Positions 53,852-62,618 are shown, numbered from the stretch's first letter. The stretch is 64,000 nt of DNA from Bradyrhizobium erythrophlei (GCF_900129425.1 NZ_LT670817.1:4340001-4404000), one strand, 5' to 3'. The notes: generated by a model not told the origin, from the sequence alone. Program-made: numbers and translations.

Positions 53852-55451
53852 TCGCGAGCAGGAAATAGATCGCGCAGGTCCACAGCGATTGCCAATTGTT
53901 CGGCCCTTCGTTGAAGACCGTGTAGAGCGCCCCCGCCGCCAACAGGCCGGCAAATACCGCCTCGGCGATCGGACGCACGCCTTCCTGCGGACGGTTGAGC
54001 AGCATCAGGCTCGAGAACGGCACCACGGCCATGGTCAGCGCGGCGAACGGAAAATCGCGATAGCGCGGATCGAACACGAAGCCGAGCGCGGTTTCCGCCC
54101 CGATCAGGGTGGTCACGACCAGCACGGCTCCCAGCATCATGGACAGCGCCGATTTGGTTCTGGCGTCGCGGGGGCCCAGCAGTTCGAGGAATGTCGGCAG
54201 CGCGCGCCCCGACATCAAGGCATTGGCGCCCAGCAAGGGCGATGCGACGGCGGCCGCCAGCAACGCGCCCCATCGAAGCCAGCCGCCGAAGCCGTAACTC
54301 TCATAGAACATCTTGTCGGTGGCGACGCCCAGCAGAATTCCGGCCGCGGTCGCTGACAGCGCGACCGCGATCCAGGATGTGAGGCGCGGCTTCCAGGGCC
54401 GGCGGCGCAGGGTCAGCCAGGCCGCGCCGAACACGAAAACGCTCAGCGCCATTCCGCACCCCATCTGCAGCTTCCAGAACGGAAAGTTGCTGATGGCTTC
54501 GCCCGGCGGGTATTTCACCACGCGCCGCACGGAATCAAACAGGCCCCAATTGCCGCCGACGGTCCCCTCGAGCTGGCGCTTCCACGGCTGGTCGTAGGCT
54601 TCGATCAGATTGACGCGAAAATTCTCCAGCTTGGCCAGATTGAGGATCTCCGAAACCACCCGCGCCTGATTGGTACGCGAGGGCAGCGCGCCGTCGCGCA
54701 TCCGTCCCTCGCTCGGCCAGCCGGTCTCTCCGATCAGGATTTCCTTGCCGGGAAACGCCACCGCCATCCGCTTGCGGATGGCATCGACATGGGCGGCGGC
54801 ATTTTTGGCGCGGATCGGGAAGTCTTCCCAGTAAGGCAGAATGTGAATCGTGACGAAATCGACGGCGTCATAGACCTCGCGGTTGCGAAGCCAGTATTCC
54901 CAGACATCGGCGTAGGTGACGGGAACGGAAACCTGCGATTTGACCGATCGGATGATGGCGACGAGATCGGACGTCGTCATCTCCCCACGCAACAGCACCT
55001 CATTGCCGACGACGACGGCGGTGATGACGCCGGGGAATTCCTTGGTCAGGGCGACCGCGGTCGAAACCTGGATCTGGTTCTTCAGGCGGTTGCTGCCGAG
55101 CCATATTCCCTGGATGACTTTCAGCCCGACCTTCGCGGCGAGCGCGGGAACCTGATCGAGCCCGTTCTCGATCGAATAGGTCCGCACGCAGTCGGATATT
55201 TTGGCGAGTTGCGCCAGGTCCTGGGCGATCTGTTCCGGGGCGATGCGCGTGGTCGGATCCAGCGGCGTCTGGGCGCCACGGAACGGCGCATAGGACACGC
55301 ACAGCAGTTTCGCATTGGGGTCGATCGGCGCGCGCACCAGTGTAATAGGCGTCGCCAGCCACCACCACGCGGCCGCAATCGCACCCAGGGACAGGATTAG
55401 AAGCGCCAGCGGCGTACGAAGAGAAATCGGTTCCATCCTCCGGGAAGCCAT
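53811..55451 (-). CDS. ndvC: Cyclic beta-glucan synthesis protein NdvC-like (GH17 and membrane domain)
   Basis: A 546-residue protein with a signal/anchor at 10-34, a GH17-type beta-1,3-glucanase domain at about 45-310 and seven or eight C-terminal spans. The catalytic acids can be placed in AVVVGNEVLLRGE and ILIGETGWPSEG. NdvC of Bradyrhizobium japonicum is a roughly 60-kDa protein needed for beta-1,6 linkages in cyclic beta-1,3/1,6-glucan; size and neighbours agree. ATG 55451 is used; an ATG at 55436 sits directly on a GGAGG and is less likely. Confidence 0.82.
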   Translation of the reverse strand: MASRRMEPISLRTPLALLILSLGAIAAAWWWLATPITLVRAPIDPNAKLLCVSYAPFRGAQTPLDPTTRIAPEQIAQDLAQLAKISDCVRTYSIENGLDQVPALAAKVGLKVIQGIWLGSNRLKNQIQVSTAVALTKEFPGVITAVVVGNEVLLRGEMTTSDLVAIIRSVKSQVSVPVTYADVWEYWLRNREVYDAVDFVTIHILPYWEDFPIRAKNAAAHVDAIRKRMAVAFPGKEILIGETGWPSEGRMRDGALPSRTNQARVVSEILNLAKLENFRVNLIEAYDQPWKRQLEGTVGGNWGLFDSVRRVVKYPPGEAISNFPFWKLQMGCGMALSVFVFGAAWLTLRRRPWKPRLTSWIAVALSATAAGILLGVATDKMFYESYGFGGWLRWGALLAAAVASPLLGANALMSGRALPTFLELLGPRDARTKSALSMMLGAVLVVTTLIGAETALGFVFDPRYRDFPFAALTMAVVPFSSLMLLNRPQEGVRPIAEAVFAGLLAAGALYTVFNEGPNNWQSLWTCAIYFLLAITLWRARVVQIPK

Positions 55452-55669
55452 CGTCGCTTAGCCGTTCGCCGTCCGTCTGCCAAGAGCAGGATACGCGCGT
55501 CCCACATGGCAGCTTTACCACCGCGCGATAAAGTTGTGACTTTGCTGGACAAAATCCGAAATGTCCGTCATGGGATTCCGCTTGGCGTCTCCGCCGCATT
55601 GGGGACCCATTTGAACGGCATCAACCAGCTCGTCCGAGGCGGCCGCGGGCAGGAAATATCGGGGAAATT

Positions 55670-56251
55670 ATGCGTCGAGGCGTGCGTCAGCTTAAATATG
55701 CGGTTTTGCACCACCTCGCCGTTCCCGGGCTTGCATTGCTGATCGGTATCGGAAGCGCGTTCGCCCAGAGCGGCGACATCAGGTCGCAGGACCAGTCCGG
55801 CAAACCGGCCGCCAATGCGGCGCAGCCGGCGGACGCGGCCAAGGACAACCAACGCAAGGCCGACGAATTCGTCGAAGCGGCGCAGGCCATCAACGGTCCG
55901 GCCGGCAACCCGGAATGCGTCTGGCTCGGTCGCCGGGTGGTGATATTGATGTCGCACGACGACCTCGATACGGCGTTTCGGCATCTCGACCTTTACGATC
56001 GGTTCGGCTGCCCGGGCGGCCACATCCAGGCGACCTTTCGTTGCCTGGCGCGTTTTGGCCTGGTCGGCGTCAACGATCCCAAAGCGTCGGCGGATGTACC
56101 CGCTCGGGTTCACGCCTGCTGGCTCAATCCCAACGCACAACCGCAGGCGGCCGCGGCGACGCAACCTGCCCCCACCACTTCCGGCGCCTCCGCACCTGCG
56201 CCAGCGCCCGCACCGGCTCCAGCCGCAGCTCCCGCCGCGGCGGCCAAATAA
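55670..56251 (+). CDS. Periplasmic protein of the ndv glucan locus (NdvD-like position)
   Basis: A 193-residue exported protein with a signal peptide (HHLAVPGLALLIGIGSAFAQ), a conserved middle (DDLDTAFRHLDLYDRFGCPG, GHIQATFRCLARFGL, three Cys residues) and an Ala/Pro tail. It lies between ndvC and ndvB, where the B. japonicum locus carries a small gene, ndvD, also needed for glucan synthesis. Assignment rests on position and size, so the symbol is withheld. It probably helps glucan assembly in the periplasm. Confidence 0.7.
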   Translation: MRRGVRQLKYAVLHHLAVPGLALLIGIGSAFAQSGDIRSQDQSGKPAANAAQPADAAKDNQRKADEFVEAAQAINGPAGNPECVWLGRRVVILMSHDDLDTAFRHLDLYDRFGCPGGHIQATFRCLARFGLVGVNDPKASADVPARVHACWLNPNAQPQAAAATQPAPTTSGASAPAPAPAPAPAAAPAAAAK

Positions 56252-56437
56252 TTCCTGAGCGCTGCCGGAACGATCCGAATTTTTCACGGTTTGGATAAGT
56301 GCGCCCTCAAAACGCCACGGCGTCATAAGAGTTGTTAAATCGCGTGGCAGAGATATGTTCGGTTTGCCGCTGATTTGGTCGGATCTCGGGGACGGATCCG
56401 CTTCCCTGCCATAAGGGCCCCGTATGGTTTAGTCGCG

Positions 56438-59113
56438 ATGCGTGCCGTGGTCGCCGTTCTGCTGTTTGTGACCACCGTTCACGCCGCGATGTGGGGGGTG
56501 CTGCGAGATAAGCAGCAGGCTCCCGACTTCACGGGCATGCTGCCGAGCGTGTCTTATGCACCGTTCGAGGGAACCGGGCATCCCGACGTCGACAACGTTC
56601 CCAATGCCGACAAAATCCGCGCCGATCTCAAGAAGCTTTCGACCATCACCCGCGCTATCCGGCTGTACTCTTCGACCGGGGGCGTCGAGCTGGTGCCGCC
56701 GATCGCAGCGGAATTCGGACTGAAAGTCACGGTCGGCGCGTGGATCGACAAGAACGTCGACCGCAACAAGCGCGAGATTGCCGCCGCCATCGACCTCGCC
56801 CGGCACAACAGCAATGTCATCGGTGTGGTGGTCGGCAACGAGACCGTCTATCGCGGCGAGCAAAAGGTCGACGACCTCATCGAGCTGATCAAACAGGTGA
56901 AAAAATCTGTCAATGTTCCCGTCACCACTGGTGAAATCTGGAACATCTGGCGCGACAACCCGCAGCTCGGCTACTCCGTCGATTTCATCGCCGCGCACGT
57001 TCTGCCGTACTGGGAGAACTTCACCGCCGATCAGGCGCCGGACCAGGCGGTCTCGATGTACCAGCTGCTGCGCGAACAGTTCCCCGGCAAGCGAATCATG
57101 ATCGCGGAGTTCGGCTGGCCGAGCGCCGGCTACAATCTGAGAAACGCCGATCCCGGTCCGTTCGAGCAGGCCAGGGTGCTGCGCAACTTCGTCAGCCGCG
57201 CCGAAGCGATCGGCATGGACTACAACATCGTCGAGGCGATCGATCAGCCCTGGAAGTTCTTCGAGGGCGGCGTCGGTCCATATTGGGGAATCCTCAACGC
57301 CGCGCGCGAGCCGAAATTCGCGTGGACGGGTCCGATTGTCGATGACGCCTACTGGAAACTGGCCACCATCGCATTGCTGGTCGGCATCCTGATGTCGCTG
57401 CCGATCCTGCGGCTTACCGATGCCACCGTGATGCAGGCGCTGATGCTGTCGGCGGCGGCGAACGGTGTCGGTGCCTGGACCGCTACCGTGTTTGCCTACT
57501 GGACCGGGCACTACTTCGTTTTCGGCTCGGCCTTCGCCCTGACGCTGGGATTGATCCTGCTGGTTCCGCTGGTGCTGATCGCGATGGCGCGGATCGAGGA
57601 ACTGGCCGCCATTGCCTTCGGCCGCGATCCGCGCCGGCTGCTGGTCAAGGCACCGTCCGCGGCGCCCGCCGTCGCCGGCGGCGACGCGTTTCCAAAAGTC
57701 TCGATCCATGTCCCGGCCTATTTCGAGCCGCCCGACATGCTCAAGCAGACGCTCGATGCGGTGTCGCGGCTCGACTATCCGAATTTCGAATGCGTCGTGA
57801 TCATCAACAACACGCCCGATCCGGAGTTCTGGCAGCCGATCCAGGATCACTGCCGCGCGCTGGGCGAACGCTTCAAGTTCGTCAACGCCGAGAAGGTCGA
57901 GGGCTTCAAGGCCGGCGCGCTGCGCATCGCCATGGAGCGCACCGCTGTCGATGCCGAGATCATCGGCATCATCGATGCCGACTATGTCGTGCAGCCGGAT
58001 TGGCTGAAGGATCTGGTGCCGGTGTTCGCCGATCCAAGGGTGGGCCTGGTGCAGGCGCCGCAGGACCATCGCGACGGCAACCGTTCGCTGATGCATTACA
58101 TCATGAACGGCGAATATGCCGGGTTCTTCGATATCGGCATGGTCCAGCGCAACGAGGCCAACGCCATCATCGTTCACGGCACCATGTGCCTGGTCCGGCG
58201 CGCGGCGATGGACATGGCCGGCGGCTGGGCCGGCGATACCATCTGCGAGGACACCGATCTCGGGCTGGCGGTGATCGAGCACGGCTGGCTGAGCCATTAC
58301 ACCAACCACCGCTACGGCCACGGCCTGTTGCCGGACACCTATGAGGCCTACAAGAAGCAACGCCACCGCTGGGCCTATGGCGGATTCCAGATCGTCAAGA
58401 AGCACTGGCGGCGTTTTCTCCCCGGCGCGAGCCGGCTGTCGCCCGATCAAAGACGGGAATTCGCGCTGGGCTGGCTGAACTGGCTGGGCGCCGAAAGCCT
58501 CGGCGTGCTGGTTGCCATCCTCAATCTGATCTGGGTGCCGATCGTCGCCTTCGCCGACATCGCGATTCCCGACAAGATCCTGACGCTGCCTATCATCGCC
58601 ACGTTTGTGGTCTCGCTGGTGCATTTCACGGTGCTGTACCGCCTGCGCGTGCCGGTGAAGTGGGGACAAATGCTGGGCGCCATGGTTGCGGCGATGTCGG
58701 TGCAATGGACGGTGTCGCGCGCGGTCGCCAACGGGCTGATCACCGACCATCTGGCGTTTGCGCGGACCTCGAAGGGCGGGTTTTCGCTGGTCTCAGTGGA
58801 ATTCCAGGCGTTCTGGGAAGCCGTGATCGGCGTGCTGCTGCTGGTCGGCGCCGCCGTGCTGGTCGTCACCAACAATTTCAAGGAAGTCCGCGAGATCTAT
58901 GTATTCGCGGCCGTGCTGGTGCTGGAAAGCCTGCCGTTCCTGTCGGCGGTGGCGATCGCGATCCTGGAAAACTCCCGCGCCAACGAGTTCTCGTTCTGGC
59001 GCAATACCGGCGTCCGCACCGCGGAACTGATCGGCCTGCGCCCGGTGGCGATACCGACGGTGGTCAGCCCCTCCCAGCCGGTGGCCTCGGAGATCCACCC
59101 CGAAGCCAGTTGA
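56438..59113 (+). CDS. ndvB: Cyclic beta-glucan synthase NdvB-like (GH17 fused to GT2)
   Basis: An 891-residue membrane enzyme. An N-terminal anchor is followed by a GH17-like domain (VVVGNETVYRGE, IMIAEFGWPSAG), a cluster of spans near 310-400, then a GT2 glycosyltransferase with SIHVPAYFEPPDMLKQTL, the DADY and EDTDL metal/acceptor motifs and QRHRW, and C-terminal spans. It would polymerise beta-1,3-glucan from UDP-glucose and cyclise it, as NdvB of Bradyrhizobium does. Start 56438 gives the family N-terminus; the TTG at 56375 is unlikely. Confidence 0.87.
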   Translation: MRAVVAVLLFVTTVHAAMWGVLRDKQQAPDFTGMLPSVSYAPFEGTGHPDVDNVPNADKIRADLKKLSTITRAIRLYSSTGGVELVPPIAAEFGLKVTVGAWIDKNVDRNKREIAAAIDLARHNSNVIGVVVGNETVYRGEQKVDDLIELIKQVKKSVNVPVTTGEIWNIWRDNPQLGYSVDFIAAHVLPYWENFTADQAPDQAVSMYQLLREQFPGKRIMIAEFGWPSAGYNLRNADPGPFEQARVLRNFVSRAEAIGMDYNIVEAIDQPWKFFEGGVGPYWGILNAAREPKFAWTGPIVDDAYWKLATIALLVGILMSLPILRLTDATVMQALMLSAAANGVGAWTATVFAYWTGHYFVFGSAFALTLGLILLVPLVLIAMARIEELAAIAFGRDPRRLLVKAPSAAPAVAGGDAFPKVSIHVPAYFEPPDMLKQTLDAVSRLDYPNFECVVIINNTPDPEFWQPIQDHCRALGERFKFVNAEKVEGFKAGALRIAMERTAVDAEIIGIIDADYVVQPDWLKDLVPVFADPRVGLVQAPQDHRDGNRSLMHYIMNGEYAGFFDIGMVQRNEANAIIVHGTMCLVRRAAMDMAGGWAGDTICEDTDLGLAVIEHGWLSHYTNHRYGHGLLPDTYEAYKKQRHRWAYGGFQIVKKHWRRFLPGASRLSPDQRREFALGWLNWLGAESLGVLVAILNLIWVPIVAFADIAIPDKILTLPIIATFVVSLVHFTVLYRLRVPVKWGQMLGAMVAAMSVQWTVSRAVANGLITDHLAFARTSKGGFSLVSVEFQAFWEAVIGVLLLVGAAVLVVTNNFKEVREIYVFAAVLVLESLPFLSAVAIAILENSRANEFSFWRNTGVRTAELIGLRPVAIPTVVSPSQPVASEIHPEAS

Positions 59114-59264
59114 CAACGAACCGATTTTGGGCGCCCTCGCCCGCTTGAAGAAGCCCGGCTAACCGCAGGCGACGCCAAGCAAATCCAGCTCTTTCGAATG
59201 GCCTATTGGTACTTCACCATGCTATTGACCCGCATCAAGCCGCCCCCTACACACCGCGGCGAGT

Positions 59265-59340
59265 GAGCGCGTAGCTCAGGTGGTAGAGCACGTGACTTTT
59301 AATCATGGGGTCGAGGGTTCGAGTCCCTCCGCGCTCACCA
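59265..59340 (+). tRNA. tRNA-Lys (anticodon TTT)
   Basis: A 76-nt cloverleaf: acceptor GAGCGCG / CGCGCTC, D arm GCTC...GAGC, anticodon stem CGTGA / TCATG with loop CTTTTAA, T arm GAGGG-TTCGAGT-CCCTC, discriminator A and an encoded CCA. The anticodon TTT reads lysine. It is followed directly by lower-GC accessory DNA, so it is a likely integration site. Confidence 0.97.
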
Positions 59341-59536
59341 ATGAAATCAAATGCTTAGCTGGCTTTTAGCTCCGGAATTTCGGAACAAAAATATTCTGAG
59401 CACGCTCTGAGCACACCGTGACCCTTCATTCCCCGCCCGCAAATCGGCGCAACATGGAGCGCAACAAAGCCATATAGCCGTTGCAGGAACATAACAAGAA
59501 CATTACATAGAGTGCTCACTGAAAGGAGCCACGTGT
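59341..59536. other. Island-edge spacer after tRNA-Lys
   Basis: About 196 bp without a gene, beginning where composition changes. It holds the near-direct repeat TCTGAGCACGC / TCTGAGCACAC. On the minus strand a short open stretch ending ...SEIPELKAS resembles the tail of some coding sequence, but cannot be identified. No second copy of the tRNA 3' end was found up to 64000. Confidence 0.5.
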
Positions 59537-59680
59537 ATGCTTGGCACGAATCTACTGGACGGTGTGCAGGGGAATTTGGTGGCCAAGAACACGAAGTTTT
59601 TTGATGAACAGCTTGATCAATCAGATGCGAAAGCGCGCATAACCACCTTCGCCGATCACGTTAAGGTAACTTTCAAGTAA
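59537..59680 (+). pseudogene. Probable remnant of a three-Cys-motif partner gene (tcmP-like N-terminus)
   Basis: A 47-codon frame with a good AGGAG site: MLGTNLLDGVQGNLVAKNTK, then FFDEQLDQSDAKARI and a non-matching end. The FFDEQ..QS..KA.I pattern is how TcmP (three-Cys-motif partner) proteins begin, a few residues before a KYF-x-AWA segment that is missing here. It looks like a 3' deletion that left only the start. TcmP genes are commonly paired with DUF5131 genes, and one follows after 10 nt. It could still be a genuine small protein. Confidence 0.5.
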
Positions 59681-59690
59681 GGATTCCGCC

Positions 59691-60446
59691 ATGGCCACCA
59701 ATTCGCCGATCGAATGGACCGAAGCGACATGGAATCCGGTCGGAGGATGCACAATCCTGTCGCCTGGTTGCACGAATTGCTATGCGATGCGTCTTGCTCG
59801 CCGTTTGGAAGCTATGGGCCAGCCCAAATACGCGGGCACCACTCGTGTGTCGGGTGGACGAGCGAAGTGGAATGGCAAGATCGTGTTGGACGAAGTGGCG
59901 TTGGACATACCTTTGAGATGGAAGACTCCAAAAATCATCTTCGTCAACTCAATGTCGGACCTGTTTCACGAGAAGGTGCCGCTTGAATTCATTTCGAAAG
60001 TGTTTGATGTCATGCAGCGGGCACGCCATCACACGTTCCAGATTTTAACGAAACGTGCAGATCGCCTTTCCGACGTGGCAGACAGGTTGCCATGGCCAAA
60101 CAACGTTTGGATGGGCGTCAGCGTCGAAAGCGAAGATTACACCGATAGAATTGACCACCTCCGAAGTACGCCTGCGTTTGTTAAGTTTCTCAGTTTAGAG
60201 CCGCTACTCGGGCCGCTGGATAAACTGAATCTCACGGGAATCGATTGGGCCATTGCTGGTGGAGAAAGCGGGCCTGCCGCCCGACCAATGAACCCTGATT
60301 GGGTGCGATCTATCCGCGACCAATGTGTCAAAGCAGGAGTGGCGTTCCACTTCAAGCAATGGGGCGGCGTGCAGAAAAAGCAAACCGGGCGGGTCTTGGA
60401 CGGCCGCACCTGGGATGAGTTACCGAAGAGGACAATGGCTGCTTAA
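59691..60446 (+). CDS. DUF5131 / phage Gp37-Gp68 family protein
   Basis: A 251-residue protein of the DUF5131 family found in phages and genomic islands. A Cys cluster at C20, C27 and C30 (GGCTILSPGCTNCYAMRLAR) resembles a radical-SAM-type site, and FVNSMSDLFHEKVP, FQILTKRADRL, NVWMGVSVE and AGGESGPAARPM are family signatures. Function is unknown. It follows the tcmP-like remnant by 10 nt and precedes an unidentified gene, probably one operon. Codon use is less GC-biased than the core genes. Confidence 0.85.
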   Translation: MATNSPIEWTEATWNPVGGCTILSPGCTNCYAMRLARRLEAMGQPKYAGTTRVSGGRAKWNGKIVLDEVALDIPLRWKTPKIIFVNSMSDLFHEKVPLEFISKVFDVMQRARHHTFQILTKRADRLSDVADRLPWPNNVWMGVSVESEDYTDRIDHLRSTPAFVKFLSLEPLLGPLDKLNLTGIDWAIAGGESGPAARPMNPDWVRSIRDQCVKAGVAFHFKQWGGVQKKQTGRVLDGRTWDELPKRTMAA

Positions 60447-60544
60447 ATCACGATGCCTACCGCCGGCATTGAGACCTTGCAGCCATTTTGCGCAGTCCGT
60501 CCCGCGCAGTTCGTAGTAAACGCGGTAGCAGAAAAGCTTGCCTG

Positions 60545-61108
60545 ATGGCTTCAGTTGCCTCGATCATTCACGTCAGCCGCCTTGATGCAGCCACGCGCCA
60601 ACTTGCGACGGCCATTAGGCTCTATTTCGAGGACGACGATCCCGTTTCGGTTCATACGCTGGCAAAGGCCGCGGGCGAAATAATCGACAGGCTTTGTGAG
60701 CTAAACCGGACGCCCGCAATGCGTGCCGACATGTTGGAAATGATCGTTCCCGATAAGCGCCGCTACGTAGCGGACAAACTTAACGAGGCGGCGAACGCCT
60801 TTAAGCATGCGTCGTCAAAAAAGCCCGATAAGACACCGATCGAATTTTCTGACGATCAAAATTTTTTTGCGATCCTGATGGCCGTCGATGGGTTTCGCCT
60901 TCTTGGCGTAGACCTGATCGAGGCCAAGCACTTCGGCGGTTGGGTCCGTCTCGTCGAACCTGGTTTGATGCTGAACCCGACCGAACCTGCGGTGCTTGCC
61001 GCCATCGAACGGATATTCGGAGATATTACCAATCAACCGCGTGCAGCGCAAAAAGCGGTCGCGCGCGACGCGTTGCATTTGGCGAAGACTGGAAAGCTGC
61101 CCGCCTGA
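60545..61108 (+). CDS. Hypothetical protein of the accessory region
   Basis: A 187-residue, largely helical cytoplasmic protein I do not recognise. Features are an N-terminal SIIHVSRLDAATRQLATAIR, an acidic patch FEDDDPV, the helix KLNEAANAFKHASSKKPDKT and the segment FFAILMAVDGFRLLGVDL. ATG 60545 is the first in-frame start giving a protein-like sequence. It lies about 100 nt after the DUF5131 gene and ends at a hairpin, so it may share that transcript. Confidence 0.6.
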   Translation: MASVASIIHVSRLDAATRQLATAIRLYFEDDDPVSVHTLAKAAGEIIDRLCELNRTPAMRADMLEMIVPDKRRYVADKLNEAANAFKHASSKKPDKTPIEFSDDQNFFAILMAVDGFRLLGVDLIEAKHFGGWVRLVEPGLMLNPTEPAVLAAIERIFGDITNQPRAAQKAVARDALHLAKTGKLPA

Positions 61109-61116
61109 CCGCGTTG

Positions 61117-61140
61117 ACATGCACCGCTAGTGGTGCATGT
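61117..61140 (+). terminator. Hairpin ending the DUF5131 transcript
   Basis: ACATGCACC / GGTGCATGT, a 9-bp stem with a 6-nt loop, 8 nt after the last stop codon of the small operon. The following bases are only moderately T-rich, so efficiency is uncertain. Confidence 0.55.
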
Positions 61141-61238
61141 TTACTAAGTACCTGATATTGTTGACAAATATTGATTATGATGGTTCCATTGTTCCAGCGG
61201 GAATCATCCCGCCTATGGGGACTGCTAACAAAACATCC

Positions 61239-61287
61239 GGGGACCCGCCAACACCCGCTAGGAATTGGGGACCCGCCGGGGACCCCC
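61239..61287. repeat. GGGGACCC repeats
   Basis: GGGGACCCGCC occurs at 61239-61249 and 61267-61277, and GGGGACCCCC at 61278-61287. The three units are unevenly spaced. No gene covers the 61141-61514 stretch, which otherwise holds the csp terminator. Confidence 0.6.
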
Positions 61288-61410
61288 GATAGGGTGAGTG
61301 CCCGCTATCGATTCTCCCCTTGAGCACAGATGGAAACTGGCCGGCATCGATTACGCTTTGGCCCCCCGCGCGAACTGGCGCGCCCTCACCTCTCATCGTC
61401 CGGACGCCAC

Positions 61411-61447
61411 CAAAAAGCCGTCACCGGGTTTGAGGCGGTGACGGCTT
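61411..61447 (-). terminator. Terminator of the cold-shock gene
   Basis: Read on the minus strand, a 12-bp stem AAGCCGTCACCG / CGGTGACGGCTT with a 9-nt loop runs into TTTTT. It lies about 70 nt after the csp stop codon. Confidence 0.88.
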
Positions 61448-61514
61448 CGTGCACAGTGTTGAAGGTCGCCTTGGCCCCACATACGCCGGCGGGCGATATG
61501 CAGGAGAAAGCCTC

Positions 61515-61718
61515 TCAGCCAACCCGTAGGTTTTCCGCGGACGTTTTGCCCCGGTTCTCCATCTCTTCGTAGCTCACCTTGGCACCCTCATTGAGGCTGC
61601 TCAGGCCGGCTCTTTCCACGGCCGAGATGTGCACGAATACATCTTTGCCGCCTTTGTCGGGTTGAATAAATCCGTACCCTTTAGTCGTATTAAACCATTT
61701 CACGCTACCTGTTGCCAC
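61515..61718 (-). CDS. Cold-shock protein (CspA family)
   Basis: A 67-residue single cold-shock domain with both RNA-binding motifs, KGYGFIQ and VFVHISAV. It opens with GTG 61718 (reads ATGSVKWFN): AAGGAG ends 8 nt before this codon, while the GTG at 61727 would have only 1 nt spacing. It unwinds or stabilises RNA. The leader before it is AT-rich and long, as in other csp genes. The C-terminus KTSAENLRVG is normal. Confidence 0.93.
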   Translation of the reverse strand: MATGSVKWFNTTKGYGFIQPDKGGKDVFVHISAVERAGLSSLNEGAKVSYEEMENRGKTSAENLRVG

Positions 61719-61849
61719 GTTGCACACTCCTTAAGAAAAACAATTGTTGCAATAGATTGCTGAAATGTGGGGACTTTAAGATCGGCCACTCGCAGATTTA
61801 AAACAGGCCGCTATAAAACAGAATTTAAATTTAAATAGTTAAATTTAAT

Positions 61850-61957
61850 GGTGTCGGGGCTGATTGCAGAGCCAAAATCAAAAGCGAGCCGGGCGCCCCC
61901 GGCACGTCCTTGTGCAAGACGGCCTCAGCTACCCCCTAGCTGGGGCCGTTTCTTTTG
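61850..61957 (+). ncRNA. Candidate small RNA with intrinsic terminator
   Basis: Two hairpins, GCCGGG-CGCC-CCCGGC near 61887 and a 13-bp stem (ACGGCCTCAGCTA / TAGCTGGGGCCGT, 61919-61949), are followed by TTCTTTT on the plus strand. No plus-strand gene lies upstream to be terminated, and on the minus strand the structure lacks a T-run. A promoter could lie in the AT-rich stretch at 61800-61845. A 47-codon frame from ATG 61849 spans it without a ribosome-binding site. The 5' end is a guess. Confidence 0.4.
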
Positions 61958-62122
61958 GTCGCCCGTCCTCACCGCTCCTCGTCCCGGATGATGCCCAGCC
62001 CTCAAGGCGCGCCCAGCGCACTCGGAACATCTGAACGAAACGTGAGGTTTGCGCACCTTGTGGTCGAGACTCCCCGCTACCATGAATCGTGAAAGGCGGT
62101 GTCCCAACTCGGGAGATCCATC

Positions 62123-62392
62123 ATGCGAAAGCTGATCGCGACGATAGCGTTGCTGGCCCTGATCGATACTTCGGTCGCGGTTGCGCAAACGGTTGGTATG
62201 GGAAATTCATCCGCACCACCTCCTCAATCGACGAACCCGGACAGCCGATTGCTGCCGGCACCAGTCGGCCACCGCCAACCGCGGGTCGATCAAGTGCCCG
62301 ACGAGAAGAACCTGGGTGATCCGAACGATCCGATCAATCGCGAGAACGCGGCGCTTGACCGCATGACCAAGGGCATTTGCCGCGGTTGCTAA
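62123..62392 (+). CDS. Small secreted protein (89 residues)
   Basis: MRKLIATIALLALIDTSVAV, then AQT: a clear signal peptide with cleavage near 22. The mature part is short, Pro/Asn/Asp-rich (DEKNLGDPNDPINRENAALD) and ends in CRGC. GGGAG precedes the ATG at 62123. No family recognised; a periplasmic or secreted role is all that can be said. Confidence 0.65.
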   Translation: MRKLIATIALLALIDTSVAVAQTVGMGNSSAPPPQSTNPDSRLLPAPVGHRQPRVDQVPDEKNLGDPNDPINRENAALDRMTKGICRGC

Positions 62393-62618
62393 CAACTGGC
62401 CTTCTCACCGCTCCTCGTCCGGATGCACCCGCCGATAAGGCATAATCTCGGCGCGGTTCGGTCAACTTGATTCTGTGAACTGGGGTAACCCCGGAGGGCG
62501 GCGAGCACGGCCCCGCCACGGCAAAGCCGCCACCAAGGCCCCCAGCCCAGTGGTGGAGCGGGATTATCGCAGCGCTGGATGGCCGTTTGAGGCGCTTTAG
62601 CAGATCGTGGCAGACGGC

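Noticed and set aside
56429..58750. A 773-codon minus-strand open frame opposite ndvB
   Set aside because: Same effect: no motifs, no ribosome-binding site, and the plus-strand NdvB shows full GH17 and GT2 motifs.
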